A stretch of DNA of 16,989 bases from Thermoplasmata archaeon (GCA_021797225.1 JAKAAE010000023.1:1-16989); one strand, 5' to 3'. Positions 7,165 to 14,870 are shown, counted from the first letter of the stretch. The notes: generated by a model from the letters alone, not told the origin. Numbers and translations are program-made.

Positions 7165-8438
7165 ACGTTTTACTTGTTGGCAGTGGAGGCAGAGAAGATG
7201 CAATTGCAAGGAAAATCAGAGAAACCGATACACTGTATTCTGTGATTACAAATGAAAATCCATCTATAATGGGGCTATCCCGTGGCGTTATGAAGTATAC
7301 CATAGATTCACAGAAGATTGTAGATTTTGCACAAAAAAACAAAATTGATATAGCTTTTATAGGACCTGACGGTGTTCTTGAAACTGATCTTGTAGACAGG
7401 CTACTGGAAAACCACATACCTGTTGCGTCTCCCACACAGAAGGCTGCAAGGATTGAAACATCAAAGGAATATATGCGCAATTTAATGAAAAAATACAGAA
7501 TCAGAGGAGACATTGAAAATACATTGATAACAAACAGGGAAGACCTGGAAAAATTCTTCCGTGAAAATAATGGTGAATATGCTATAAAACCCATAGGGCT
7601 TACAGGAGGAAAGGGAGTCAAAGTTATGGGATTGCAGATAAATGGCACCACCGAAGCCGTTGCATACGCATCCGGTATTCTTGAAAAGGATGGCAGGGTT
7701 TTGCTCGAGAAGAGAGAAATCGGCGAGGAGTTTTCCATTCAGGCATTTACAGATGGCACCCATATTGCATTCATGCCAGTGGTGCAGGATTATAAAAGGC
7801 TGTATGAAGATGATCTTGGCCCGAATACAGGTGGCATGGGATCCATTTCAGACCAGAATTTTATACTGCCATTCATCAGCATAGATACTGTAAACGAGGC
7901 AAGAGATATCCTTAAAATGATAGTGGATGCAATGAAAATGGACGGGAATCCATTCAAAGGCATTATATATGGCCAGTTTATGGATACGGCCCGTGGAGTA
8001 AAGGTTATAGAAGTTAATGCAAGATTTGCCGATCCGGAAGGCATCAATGTATTAACTCTGTTGAAATCCAATCTTGTTGATATATTTCTCGATATTTACA
8101 GTGGAACCCTGAAAGACAATATTAAATTTATTAATAAGGCCACCGTGCTCAAATACATAGTTCCCCCGGGATACGGCATAAAACCGGAAGAATCTGAACT
8201 AACAATCAAGGATGGAATTGAATCTGATAACTTCAAACTCTATTATTCTTCGGTGTCCGGAACCATGAATATGGTTAAAACATCAAAATCCAGGGCACTG
8301 GCACTTATCGGAATTGGAAATAGCATTTATGAGGCATCTGATATAGTAGAAGATAAGTTGCAGTATATAAAGGGCGACTATTATATAAGGCATGACATAG
8401 GAACAGAACAGATGCTGAAAAGAAAAATTAAAGGTTGA
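7161..8438 (+). CDS. purD: Phosphoribosylamine-glycine ligase (GAR synthetase)
   Basis: ATP-grasp enzyme that joins glycine to phosphoribosylamine, the second step of purine synthesis. The 425-residue length is normal. Visible landmarks are N-terminal GSGGRED (7-13), AIKPIGLTGGKGV (141-153) with the nucleotide-binding lysine K143, GEEFSIQAFTDG (188-199), DYKRLYEDDLGPNTGGMG (210-227) and EVNARFADPE (284-293, metal-binding). The opening motif is usually GSGGREHA; here His is Asp13. It overlaps scpB by ATGA with a GAGG ribosome site at 7153-7156. Its last 11 bases overlap the convergent SelB-like gene. No other pur genes are adjacent. Confidence 0.96.
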   Translation: MNVLLVGSGGREDAIARKIRETDTLYSVITNENPSIMGLSRGVMKYTIDSQKIVDFAQKNKIDIAFIGPDGVLETDLVDRLLENHIPVASPTQKAARIETSKEYMRNLMKKYRIRGDIENTLITNREDLEKFFRENNGEYAIKPIGLTGGKGVKVMGLQINGTTEAVAYASGILEKDGRVLLEKREIGEEFSIQAFTDGTHIAFMPVVQDYKRLYEDDLGPNTGGMGSISDQNFILPFISIDTVNEARDILKMIVDAMKMDGNPFKGIIYGQFMDTARGVKVIEVNARFADPEGINVLTLLKSNLVDIFLDIYSGTLKDNIKFINKATVLKYIVPPGYGIKPEESELTIKDGIESDNFKLYYSSVSGTMNMVKTSKSRALALIGIGNSIYEASDIVEDKLQYIKGDYYIRHDIGTEQMLKRKIKG

Positions 8439-9327
8439 TAGTCCCGAAAACTCTTGGAACTATGTTGTTGCTTGCAACGACAGCCTTATCCTTTATAACC
8501 GGAATTTTTTTGTCCAGTATGATATGATCATTTTCAAACTTCCCCCGCTGGAATCTCATTATATCTGATATGAATACCTCAAAATTATCACCAAGATTAA
8601 GTTTCAGATTCCTTTGCGGGACAACATTCCCTTTTATTTCCTCCACGTATTTAAAGGGTTTATCAGAGAGAAACATGCCACGCTCCATATCTGTGGGCTC
8701 TATATTTTTCAGGGCAAGGCCTACACGGGACCCTGCACCGGCAGTATCGACATCCTCATCGTTCATCTGGATTGATCTGACCTCCACTTCCCTGTCCAGG
8801 TCTGATAATATAATTTTTTGATGCTTTGAGATGCTTCCAGAAAGTACAAACCCCAGGGCTACCGTTCCGACACCTTTCACCTTGAAAAAGTGATCAATAA
8901 CCGTTAAGTTTTTGGCTTCGCTGCGATTTATTTTTACATTTTTTATTTCATCTATAAGCTCCATTGGCTTGCCTGTGAAAAATTTATATCCCGTGAGTGA
9001 CGTATTTTCAATGATCTTTTTAATTGCCGGTCGGAGTTCCTCACTGACGATAATAAAACCGACTCTTTTCTCCATGAGATCCAGTGCAACTATAACCTCT
9101 CCCAGATCCCGGCTTATAGTGGTTACCTTTATGATTGCCATGTCAGAAGGATATATAGAATCTGTTAGGGATGAAATTTTTTCAGGATACTTAACGGGTT
9201 CAATGAATGTCATGATTGTATCGCCATCCTTTCTGTGGTATAGCTGTATATCGCTGTTCGTTCCAACTTTGGCAATCTCCTTTATGTAATCGGATGCATT
9301 ATAGCAAAAAATACTGTATGATTCCAT
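8428..9327 (-). CDS. SelB-like elongation factor with degenerate GTPase domain (aSelBL type)
   Basis: A 299-residue protein related to EF-Tu/SelB. Residues about 141-222 are a clear EF-Tu domain 2: VIDHFFKVKGVGTVALGFVL, then ISKHQKIILS, then a conserved GSRVGLALKNIEPTDMERGMFL. Residues 225-299 look like domain 3. The N-terminal 130 residues occupy the place of the G domain but have no GxxxxGK[ST] P-loop, no DxxG and no NKxD. Only vestiges such as GTNSDIQLYHRKDGD (22-36) and a DMAIIKVTT strand remain. This matches the archaeal SelB-like family (aSelBL) described as having lost GTP-binding residues. The function is unknown; a ribosome- or tRNA-associated role that does not use GTP is an inference. 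The gene has its own weak TATA and overlaps purD tail to tail. Confidence 0.85.
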   Translation of the reverse strand: MESYSIFCYNASDYIKEIAKVGTNSDIQLYHRKDGDTIMTFIEPVKYPEKISSLTDSIYPSDMAIIKVTTISRDLGEVIVALDLMEKRVGFIIVSEELRPAIKKIIENTSLTGYKFFTGKPMELIDEIKNVKINRSEAKNLTVIDHFFKVKGVGTVALGFVLSGSISKHQKIILSDLDREVEVRSIQMNDEDVDTAGAGSRVGLALKNIEPTDMERGMFLSDKPFKYVEEIKGNVVPQRNLKLNLGDNFEVFISDIMRFQRGKFENDHIILDKKIPVIKDKAVVASNNIVPRVFGTINL

Positions 9328-9341
9328 AATTCAGTTATGCA

Positions 9342-9356
9342 TTAAAGCTTAAAAAG
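9342..9356 (-). promoter_or_regulatory. Candidate TATA box of the SelB-like gene
   Basis: The minus strand reads CTTTTTAAGCTTTAA, 15-29 bases before the ATG at 9327. The spacing is a little short, so it is a weak call. The rest of the 126-base gap (9328-9453) holds no recognisable gene. Confidence 0.35.
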
Positions 9357-9433
9357 ATTTAAGTTTAAAGATGGAAAGCAACACGTTAGAGTGGAAATGG
9401 AATCAATAATTGACTACCCATATCTGTAAATAG

Positions 9434-9455
9434 AAAAAAGGATTTTTCCGCTTTT
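9434..9455 (-). terminator. T-rich terminator after hemH
   Basis: Directly after the hemH TAA, the minus strand reads a short GGAAAAATCC hairpin followed by TTTTTT. A T-run at the 3' end of a transcription unit is the usual archaeal termination signal. Confidence 0.45.
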
Positions 9456-10329
9456 ACTCATGAAGGCCAGTACTGTCCAATATTGCGTTTTTCAGAAGTA
9501 CTGCCATTTCATCCGAATCTGATGGAGTTCTGGCCCTTGCGTATTTTATTCCATGGTCAGATAGGAATTCCTTATACTTTACATCCAGGTCATATAGTAT
9601 TTCCAGATGCTCATAGAGAAATCCCACAGGTGATACCAGAATGCGATCAACGTTATCGATTCTGTATTTGTCCAGCAGATCATAAATTGATGGCTGGATC
9701 CATTTTCCATATGGGCCCTGACTATAGAATGCAGTATAATAACTCCCTATCCCGAGCATCCTTGATATATTTCTGGAATTCCTTTCCAGTGATTCCACAT
9801 AATCGCCTTCATCGTCTATCAGAGGAAGGCTGTGGGCAGTAAAGAGAAAATTGTCGTATTCATACATATATTTGCTGATCTCTGATGCCCACATACAGGT
9901 TAGAAGATCTCTGTCCAGCCCGTTTATAAATTTTAAATTCAAGTTTTTTCCATTCAGGCCGTTTTCCAGAGGTGTTTCATATGATTTTTTTATATTATTT
10001 GATTTGAATGCAAAAAGTGGAAGGGCTATTATTTCTTCATAATCTGAATCCAGCGAGGAAACGACCTCCTCTATGCCGGGATGCCAGTGTTTATATGCAT
10101 CTACAACATCGAAATCCCCGTATTTAGCCAGAAGTTTTTGCAATTTATTCTTGAGGTTTTTTATAATCTCATTGGAAGGCGATTTACCGTTCACCATCTT
10201 ATATTTCTTTATATTTTCATTCAGAACATTTTCAGGAACAGGCTTTCCAGCGAATATGCCGGCGAGGTACTCCGGTACATCCTCAATTTTTTCCGGGCTA
10301 CCATAACTTAGCAGTATTACTTTCTTCAT
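9454..10329 (-). CDS. hemH: Ferrochelatase
   Basis: Inserts ferrous iron into a porphyrin to complete haem synthesis. The 291 residues carry the catalytic histidine in FLFTAHSLP (H166), the family segment SQGPYGKWIQPS (203-214) and the metal/proton-path motif SPVGFLYEHLEILYDLD (233-249), whose E243 aligns with the essential glutamate of other ferrochelatases. Whether it acts on protoporphyrin IX or on coproporphyrin III cannot be decided here. The start is the ATG at 10329; the TTG one codon earlier is not needed. It follows hemE after 53 bases. A possible TATA (10351-10360, minus) would allow separate leaderless transcription as well as readthrough from asnS-hemE. Confidence 0.93.
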   Translation of the reverse strand: MKKVILLSYGSPEKIEDVPEYLAGIFAGKPVPENVLNENIKKYKMVNGKSPSNEIIKNLKNKLQKLLAKYGDFDVVDAYKHWHPGIEEVVSSLDSDYEEIIALPLFAFKSNNIKKSYETPLENGLNGKNLNLKFINGLDRDLLTCMWASEISKYMYEYDNFLFTAHSLPLIDDEGDYVESLERNSRNISRMLGIGSYYTAFYSQGPYGKWIQPSIYDLLDKYRIDNVDRILVSPVGFLYEHLEILYDLDVKYKEFLSDHGIKYARARTPSDSDEMAVLLKNAILDSTGLHE

Positions 10330-10382
10330 CAATACGTATTTTTCCGGTAGATTTATTATTTTCTAACAGTAGCATCCCGGAA

Positions 10383-11396
10383 TCAAAAAATACTGTGCTT
10401 GTGTACAGTTTCAACTATTTCCTTAAGAGTGTCAGGAGAGGTCTCCGGTAGGACGCCATGACCGAGGTTGAATATGTAATTATTCATTCCGGCAGCCTGA
10501 TGCAGTATAAATTTTGTTTCCTGAACTGCGGCTCCGGTACTGTAACTTGCAACGTATGGATCCAGATTTCCCTGAATGCCTATTTCGGGCTTCAATATTT
10601 TGCCGGCCTGCTTTATGTCTACACGCCAGTCAAGGCTCAAAATATCCGGATTTATCCCGTTGAATTGTTCTATCATGCCCGAGTTTCCAGTGGCAAAATA
10701 TATCAGCGGAGTTTTTCCCTTTATTTCATTGACTATTTCTATTATATCTTTTTTTAAGTACTTCTCAAACATGTATGGTGAAAGGGACCCGAGCCATGAA
10801 TCAAAAATCTGTACAGCATCAACTCCCGCACTTATCTGCATTTTAAGATATTTTATGATCATATTTTTTATCATATTTTTCATTTCAGTAAAATTATTAT
10901 TGCCGAGCATAATATTTTTTGTATAAACGAGATTGTTATCGGATGTTCCGGAAATGAGGTATGATAGCACCGTGATAAGGCCTCCTGAAAATCCTATCAG
11001 CGGTGTTTCCGGATGTTTCTCCCTGAAAAGGCGTATGGCGTCCATGGTCCTGTATTTTAATGCGTTTTCATCAAATTCATGGATTCCGTGCAATTCACGG
11101 TTATTCCTGTAACCATTCTGAATTACAGGTCCATTGCTATTGAAATCTATACTGTACCCCATTGCTTCCAGTGGAAGTATAATATCCGCAAATATAATTG
11201 CGGTATCCACATTCAGTCTGGCTACTGGTAGATAAGTAATTTTTTCGGTGATTTCCGGATCCATGCACATTTCTCTTATATTGTAATTTTTCCTGATTTC
11301 CTGGTATTCGGTCAAGTATCTGCCGGCCTGGCGCATGAACCACACAGGGATAGTGTCGTGAGTTTCCCCGTGCAATGCCGCAAGGAAATTATTCAT
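10383..11396 (-). CDS. hemE: Uroporphyrinogen III decarboxylase
   Basis: Removes four carboxyl groups from uroporphyrinogen III to give coproporphyrinogen III in haem synthesis. I place the start at the ATG at 11396, giving 337 residues beginning [11 protein letters not shown]. This is the usual family N-terminus and overlaps the asnS stop in an ATGA junction. A reading frame open to 11465 would add 23 residues with no family match that lie inside asnS. Signatures are [11 protein letters not shown] (18-28, with the substrate-binding arginines), [12 protein letters not shown] (69-80, with the catalytic D71) and the C-terminal [12 protein letters not shown]. It is the middle gene of asnS-hemE-hemH. 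Confidence 0.95.
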   Translation of the reverse strand: MNNFLAALHGETHDTIPVWFMRQAGRYLTEYQEIRKNYNIREMCMDPEITEKITYLPVARLNVDTAIIFADIILPLEAMGYSIDFNSNGPVIQNGYRNNRELHGIHEFDENALKYRTMDAIRLFREKHPETPLIGFSGGLITVLSYLISGTSDNNLVYTKNIMLGNNNFTEMKNMIKNMIIKYLKMQISAGVDAVQIFDSWLGSLSPYMFEKYLKKDIIEIVNEIKGKTPLIYFATGNSGMIEQFNGINPDILSLDWRVDIKQAGKILKPEIGIQGNLDPYVASYSTGAAVQETKFILHQAAGMNNYIFNLGHGVLPETSPDTLKEIVETVHKHSIF

Positions 11397-12706
11397 GGCT
11401 TTACCCGCCTTATTGTTCTGGGATATGGTATTGTTTCTCTTATATTGGAAAGCCCGCAGATCCACATAACAAGCCGGTCTAGCCCGAGACCAAATCCGCT
11501 GTGTGGTATGCTTCCATATCTTCTTAGGTCTACATACCAGTAATAGTCCTCCGGATTTAATCCGTTCTTTTTAATTCTTTCCAGCATCTCGTTCAGATCG
11601 TAAATTCTCTCACCGCCACCCAGTATTTCGCCATAACCTTCCGGTGCAAGCAAATCGTGGCAGAGCAATTCCCCGGGGCTATCGGGATCGGGCCTGTGGT
11701 AAAAGGTTTTAAGGGCATCCGGGTAATCCGTAACAAATATGGGATTATCAAAATGTACCATTATTCCATATTCTTCATCAGCACCCAGATCGTCCCCGTA
11801 TTTCAGGTTCATGCCGAACTCGTTTGATTTATTAATCAGGTCCCTGTATTTTATTCTCTGGAACGGAACTTTGATATTCGTTAACTTTCCGATATCCCTG
11901 TTAATCAGTTTGAGATCTTCCAGATTATTTTTCAGTACCTCATCTATGATGAATTTGATCATTTTTTCCTCATCTTCCATCATATCCTCATTGTTATACC
12001 ATGCAGCCTCACCTTCGGCGTGCCAGTACTCGGTAAGGTGCCTTCTGGTTCTTGATTTTTCTGCCCTGAAACTCGGAGCTATTGTAAATACCTTTTCCAG
12101 GCTGAATATCATGGTTTCCAGATAGAATTGTGAACTCTGGGTCAGATTGACTTTCTCGCCAAAATAATCAACATTGAAGAGCGATGATCCACCTTCTGTT
12201 GCAGTGGAGACAAACATGGGCGCCTGAACCTGATAATATTCCTCACCGTAAAAATAATCGGTGAAAGCCTTGAAAACTGTTGATCTTATCTTGAGTACTG
12301 CTGTGAATTCCCGGCTTCTGAGCCATAGATGACGATTATCAAGTAAAAATTCCTCACCCAGATCCCTGGTTATGGGGAAATTTTCATTCCTTTCATATAT
12401 TTTGCAGGCGCTTATGGAAAGTTCGTATCCTGTAACAGCCCTCGGCTCCTTTCTTATTTTCCCTGACACTTCAAGGCTACTTTCAACAGTCAATGAAGAA
12501 AGATCTTTCATTTCTGCTTCATTCAAGTTTTCGGAAGAAGCAACACACTGGATAATTTCGGTTGAATCCCGTAAAACAATAAATGTAATCTTACCTGAAC
12601 TGCGTATCCTGTAAACCCATCCCCTTATAGAGACTTCTTTTCCAATAAAATTATCTGACAATATTTCCCTGATTTTTTCCATTAAGGGTGAATGAGAATT
12701 ATGCAT
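11393..12706 (-). CDS. asnS: Asparaginyl-tRNA synthetase
   Basis: Class IIb synthetase that charges tRNA-Asn with asparagine. The 437 residues comprise an N-terminal OB-fold anticodon domain (about 18-105, with [10 protein letters not shown]) and a catalytic core. Motif 2 is [21 protein letters not shown] (213-233) and motif 3 is [15 protein letters not shown] (404-418), ending [14 protein letters not shown]. The [10 protein letters not shown] wording and the C-terminal [17 protein letters not shown] favour AsnRS over AspRS. Its presence implies direct asparaginylation rather than sole reliance on Asp-tRNA amidation. The start at 12706 lies 21-36 bases below the shared divergent TATA, so the message is probably leaderless. 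The ATG at 12682 is an alternative start. Confidence 0.92.
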   Translation of the reverse strand: MHNSHSPLMEKIREILSDNFIGKEVSIRGWVYRIRSSGKITFIVLRDSTEIIQCVASSENLNEAEMKDLSSLTVESSLEVSGKIRKEPRAVTGYELSISACKIYERNENFPITRDLGEEFLLDNRHLWLRSREFTAVLKIRSTVFKAFTDYFYGEEYYQVQAPMFVSTATEGGSSLFNVDYFGEKVNLTQSSQFYLETMIFSLEKVFTIAPSFRAEKSRTRRHLTEYWHAEGEAAWYNNEDMMEDEEKMIKFIIDEVLKNNLEDLKLINRDIGKLTNIKVPFQRIKYRDLINKSNEFGMNLKYGDDLGADEEYGIMVHFDNPIFVTDYPDALKTFYHRPDPDSPGELLCHDLLAPEGYGEILGGGERIYDLNEMLERIKKNGLNPEDYYWYVDLRRYGSIPHSGFGLGLDRLVMWICGLSNIRETIPYPRTIRRVKP

Positions 12707-12730
12707 ATATTTTTTAGGTTTCTAAAATAC

Positions 12731-12742
12731 ATAAATATTTAT
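12731..12742. promoter_or_regulatory. Palindromic TATA core shared by asnS and rpo7
   Basis: ATAAATATTTAT is a perfect 12-bp palindrome in the 79-base gap between the divergent asnS and rpo7 genes. It is 25-36 bases above the asnS ATG (leaderless spacing) and 44-55 bases before the rpo7 ATG (room for a short leader carrying a ribosome site). A further A/T box for rpo7, TTTATAATATTA, lies at 12738-12749. Confidence 0.5.
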
Positions 12743-12772
12743 AATATTATTAAATTCTTTATCAGTATTTTA

Positions 12773-12778
12773 GAGGAG
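12773..12778 (+). promoter_or_regulatory. Shine-Dalgarno site of rpo7
   Basis: GAGGAG, ending 7 bases before the ATG at 12786. This distinguishes the leadered rpo7 message from the mostly leaderless promoters elsewhere in the window. Confidence 0.7.
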
Positions 12779-12785
12779 AATTAAT

Positions 12786-13361
12786 ATGTACATATTGCTT
12801 GAGGATGAATACGTAATCAGGGTTCCGCCTGAACTGTTAAATGATGATTATTCCGAGGCCGTTATTGAAGCTTCAAAATCAATTCTTGAAGGAAAACTGG
12901 TTGATATACTGGAAGGTCAGAAAAGCCTGGGTAAGTCTTATATAGTTTCTGTAAGCAGCATAGAAATGAAGGGCGAAGGTACCATAGTTCATGGGGATGG
13001 TGGTGTTTACCAGCCTATTCGTTATACCGCTCTTGCATATTTTCCCAGAATGCAGGAGGTTGTGGATGGTGTGGTTGAAGGTGTCCAGAAATTCGGGGCA
13101 TTTATAAAATTCGGGCCCTTTGAAGGACTTTTGCATATCAGCCAGATTATGGATGATTCTATAAACGTAGACATGGATAATCAGAGAATCGTAGGAAAGG
13201 ATAGCAAAATGGAGCTTAAAGTCGGAGATAAAATCAGGGTCAGGATAGTTGCCCTGAATCTTGCATCTGCTTCCTTATCCGACAGTAAGATCGGATTTAC
13301 TGCCAAACAGCCCGGCCTCGGAAAAACTGAGTGGATGCAAAAGCAGGATATAAACAACTGA
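12786..13361 (+). CDS. rpo7: DNA-directed RNA polymerase subunit Rpo7 (E')
   Basis: Forms the stalk of archaeal RNA polymerase with Rpo4 and contacts the emerging transcript. The 191 residues have the N-terminal tip domain beginning MYILLEDEYVIRVPPELL and an S1 RNA-binding domain from about 83 to 165 (FPRMQEVVDGVVEGVQKFGAFIKFGPFEGLLHIS). Length and wording match the eukaryotic Rpb7 counterpart family. It leads the cluster rpo7-spt4-dephospho-CoA kinase-eS24-eS31, an arrangement common in euryarchaea. The partner rpo4 is not in this window. Confidence 0.96.
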   Translation: MYILLEDEYVIRVPPELLNDDYSEAVIEASKSILEGKLVDILEGQKSLGKSYIVSVSSIEMKGEGTIVHGDGGVYQPIRYTALAYFPRMQEVVDGVVEGVQKFGAFIKFGPFEGLLHISQIMDDSINVDMDNQRIVGKDSKMELKVGDKIRVRIVALNLASASLSDSKIGFTAKQPGLGKTEWMQKQDINN

Positions 13362-13370
13362 GGTATAAAA

Positions 13371-13562
13371 ATGGCAAAAACATATAAAGCCTGCAAAATA
13401 TGCAAGCGTCTTACAACAGAGGATGTGTGCCCGGTTCATGGGGAGGAGAGAACAAAACCTGACTGGTTCGGTTTTTTGATCATAAATGATATACATTCAG
13501 AAATAGCCCGAAAGGCAGACATTAAGGAACCCGGAATTTATGCTATTAAAGTTAGATCGTGA
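13371..13562 (+). CDS. spt4: Transcription elongation factor Spt4 (RpoE'')
   Basis: A 63-residue zinc protein that pairs with the NGN domain of Spt5 to make RNA polymerase processive. Its zinc finger is CKICKRLTTEDVCPVHG: C8, C11 and C20 align with the usual ligands, but the fourth position is His23 where most Spt4 have Cys. The downstream part (KPDWFGFLIINDIHSEIARKADI, then PGIYAIKVR) is the canonical Spt5-binding sheet. A GAGGT ribosome site overlaps the rpo7 stop at 13360-13364. The last 23 bases overlap the next gene. Confidence 0.93.
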   Translation: MAKTYKACKICKRLTTEDVCPVHGEERTKPDWFGFLIINDIHSEIARKADIKEPGIYAIKVRS

Positions 13563-14043
13563 TATAAAAGTAGGATCCAGTGCAAGGGAGAGTATCAAGA
13601 ATTTCAAATATTCTCTATGCAGTGTGGATGATATTAGGTTTTTATCTAAAACCAATAAAATCATATCAGTTGGAGATGTTACAACAGAAAACCTGGTAAA
13701 TGCTGGAATTGATCTTAAATTACAGGTGGTTGACCTTGTTACCAAGAGGGATGAGAAACGTTTCAAGCATGTGGATGGATCATGCCAGGTTTCCAATCCT
13801 CCGGGAATAATATCCGTACAGCTTATGAATGCAATACAACGATCTCTGGCAGGAGATACACCGGAGAGAATAGAGGTACAAGGTGAGGAGGATCTTGCCG
13901 TAATACCAATAATCTTTTATGCAGATAATAATACAGTAATTGTTTATGGCGTACCTGATACAGGTATGGCGTTCATAAAAGTTAATGAGGATATAAAGAA
14001 GGAAATTGAGAAGATGATTAGGGAGATGTATAAAAATGAGTAA
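13540..14043 (+). CDS. GTP-dependent dephospho-CoA kinase (DUF359 family)
   Basis: Carries out the final step of archaeal coenzyme A synthesis, phosphorylating dephospho-CoA with GTP; the founding enzyme is Thermococcus kodakarensis TK1697. The 167 residues show the family motifs [10 protein letters not shown] (43-52, D46), [14 protein letters not shown] (61-74, D65), GEEDLAVIP (115-123) and [11 protein letters not shown] (136-146). The start ATG lies inside the spt4 end (23-base overlap), leaving no room for a promoter, so it is translated from the rpo7-spt4 message. It bears no relation to bacterial CoaE. Confidence 0.88.
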   Translation: MLLKLDRDIKVGSSARESIKNFKYSLCSVDDIRFLSKTNKIISVGDVTTENLVNAGIDLKLQVVDLVTKRDEKRFKHVDGSCQVSNPPGIISVQLMNAIQRSLAGDTPERIEVQGEEDLAVIPIIFYADNNTVIVYGVPDTGMAFIKVNEDIKKEIEKMIREMYKNE

Positions 14044-14353
14044 TGAAAAAATGATTAAGAATTTCAGTGTTGATTCTGAAAGAGATAACAAGCTGCTGTT
14101 CAGAAAAGAGATCAAATATACCCTGGATTTCAAATCCGGAAAGACTGTTAGCAGAAAAGAAATAAAAAATCTTTTCATAGATTATTACAAAGCCAAGGAG
14201 GATGTAATAATAGTGGATAGAAATATACAGGAAACCGGAAAGGACTCATTGAAGGGATATGTGAAAATATACGATACAAAGGAACATGCGATGCTATACG
14301 AGCCGGACTATGAGCTGATCAGGAACGGATTAAAGGAAAAGGAGAGTAAATAA
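14036..14353 (+). CDS. rps24e: Small ribosomal subunit protein eS24
   Basis: A 105-residue ribosomal protein of the archaeal/eukaryotic eS24 family: [15 protein letters not shown] (18-32), SRKEIKNLF, then DNVI-like [24 protein letters not shown] and a basic tail. It overlaps the dephospho-CoA kinase end by 8 bases, with GGGAG at 14021-14025 as ribosome site. Its TAA shares one base with the eS31 ATG (TAATG). Confidence 0.95.
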   Translation: MSNEKMIKNFSVDSERDNKLLFRKEIKYTLDFKSGKTVSRKEIKNLFIDYYKAKEDVIIVDRNIQETGKDSLKGYVKIYDTKEHAMLYEPDYELIRNGLKEKESK

Positions 14354-14508
14354 TGGAAAAAAGAGAAGTATATGCTGTTGAGGAAGGAAAGATAGTCAGA
14401 AAGCGTAGAACATGCCCCAGGTGTGGTGCAGGCGTTTATCTTGCAGAACATTCTGACCGTTACACATGCGGCAAATGTGGTTATACTGAATTTAAAAAGA
14501 AAAAATAA
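14353..14508 (+). CDS. rps27ae: Small ribosomal subunit protein eS31 (S27ae)
   Basis: A 51-residue zinc-ribbon ribosomal protein, short enough to be missed by length cut-offs. It reads [20 protein letters not shown] and then two zinc knuckles, CPRC (21-24) and CGKC (39-42), ending in a lysine-rich tail. This is the archaeal form of the ribosomal moiety of eukaryotic ubiquitin-S27a, without the ubiquitin part. The ATG overlaps the eS24 stop by one base and is preceded by GGAGAG at 14341-14346. It is the last gene of the rpo7 cluster. Confidence 0.96.
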   Translation: MEKREVYAVEEGKIVRKRRTCPRCGAGVYLAEHSDRYTCGKCGYTEFKKKK

Positions 14509-14514
14509 TTTTTT
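14509..14514 (+). terminator. T-run at the end of the rpo7-eS31 cluster
   Basis: Six T residues immediately after the eS31 stop, running into the end of the convergent gene. It is a plausible archaeal T-rich terminator, though short. Confidence 0.3.
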
Positions 14515-14812
14515 ATAAATTATAAATAAGTCCGGTTGTTTCTCCGGCCTGTTTTTCAATTGAGTTTATTCTACGTCTTATCAATTCCGATGTTTCCTTA
14601 TCATCGGATTTTAAACTGAGAAGACTTACCAGCATGGTTAATTCATAATCAAGTATCATACTGAGATTTCTAAGATATTCTGCCTTGTTTTCAGGCACTT
14701 TTTTTCTTTCTGCAGCCACAAAACAATCCATATGTACGGGTCCTTCCTTAGTGAAGGTAAATTTCTCACCTGTCTTTATTATTTTATTACATATATAGCA
14801 TCCGTATTCCAT
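14513..14812 (-). CDS. Small zinc-binding protein, DUF2175-like
   Basis: A 99-residue protein of unknown function. Residues 5-30 look like a treble-clef or LIM-like zinc site: CYIC (C5, C8), then GEKFTFTKEGPVH (H27) and C30. This resembles the archaeal DUF2175 family as I remember it. The rest is helical: a long amphipathic stretch (about 40-70), then EL-IRRRINSIEKQAGETTGLIYN with coiled-coil character. It ends 4 bases from the eS31 stop in convergent orientation. A TATA-like GATAAATTTAAC (14834-14845, minus strand) 22-33 bases before the ATG suggests leaderless transcription alone. Confidence 0.72.
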   Translation of the reverse strand: MEYGCYICNKIIKTGEKFTFTKEGPVHMDCFVAAERKKVPENKAEYLRNLSMILDYELTMLVSLLSLKSDDKETSELIRRRINSIEKQAGETTGLIYNL

Positions 14813-14833
14813 ATTACCCTATGAACTTGCAGA

Positions 14834-14845
14834 TGTTAAATTTAT
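14834..14845 (-). promoter_or_regulatory. TATA box of the DUF2175-like gene
   Basis: The minus strand reads GATAAATTTAAC, 22-33 bases before the ATG at 14812, the leaderless spacing seen elsewhere in the window. Confidence 0.45.
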
Positions 14846-14870
14846 CGATGCTCCGGCATTTACATATTTT

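Noticed and set aside
7130..7738. A 202-codon open frame antisense to scpB/purD
   Set aside because: It covers the intact PurD N-terminal motifs and gives a low-complexity Ser/Phe/Ile-rich product typical of an antisense frame.
8428..9327. Annotation as a functional selenocysteine-specific elongation factor SelB
   Set aside because: All three GTP-binding motifs are missing and there is no C-terminal domain IV, so it cannot act as a classical SelB.
9396..9428. Ten-codon plus-strand reading frame between hemH and the SelB-like gene
   Set aside because: Too short, with no ribosome site or promoter. Better explained as chance in a region that holds a minus-strand terminator and promoter.
11397..11465. 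Longer hemE start adding 23 residues
   Set aside because: The extra residues lie inside the asnS C-terminal coding region and do not match HemE. The ATG at 11396 gives the standard N-terminus and a typical ATGA coupling.
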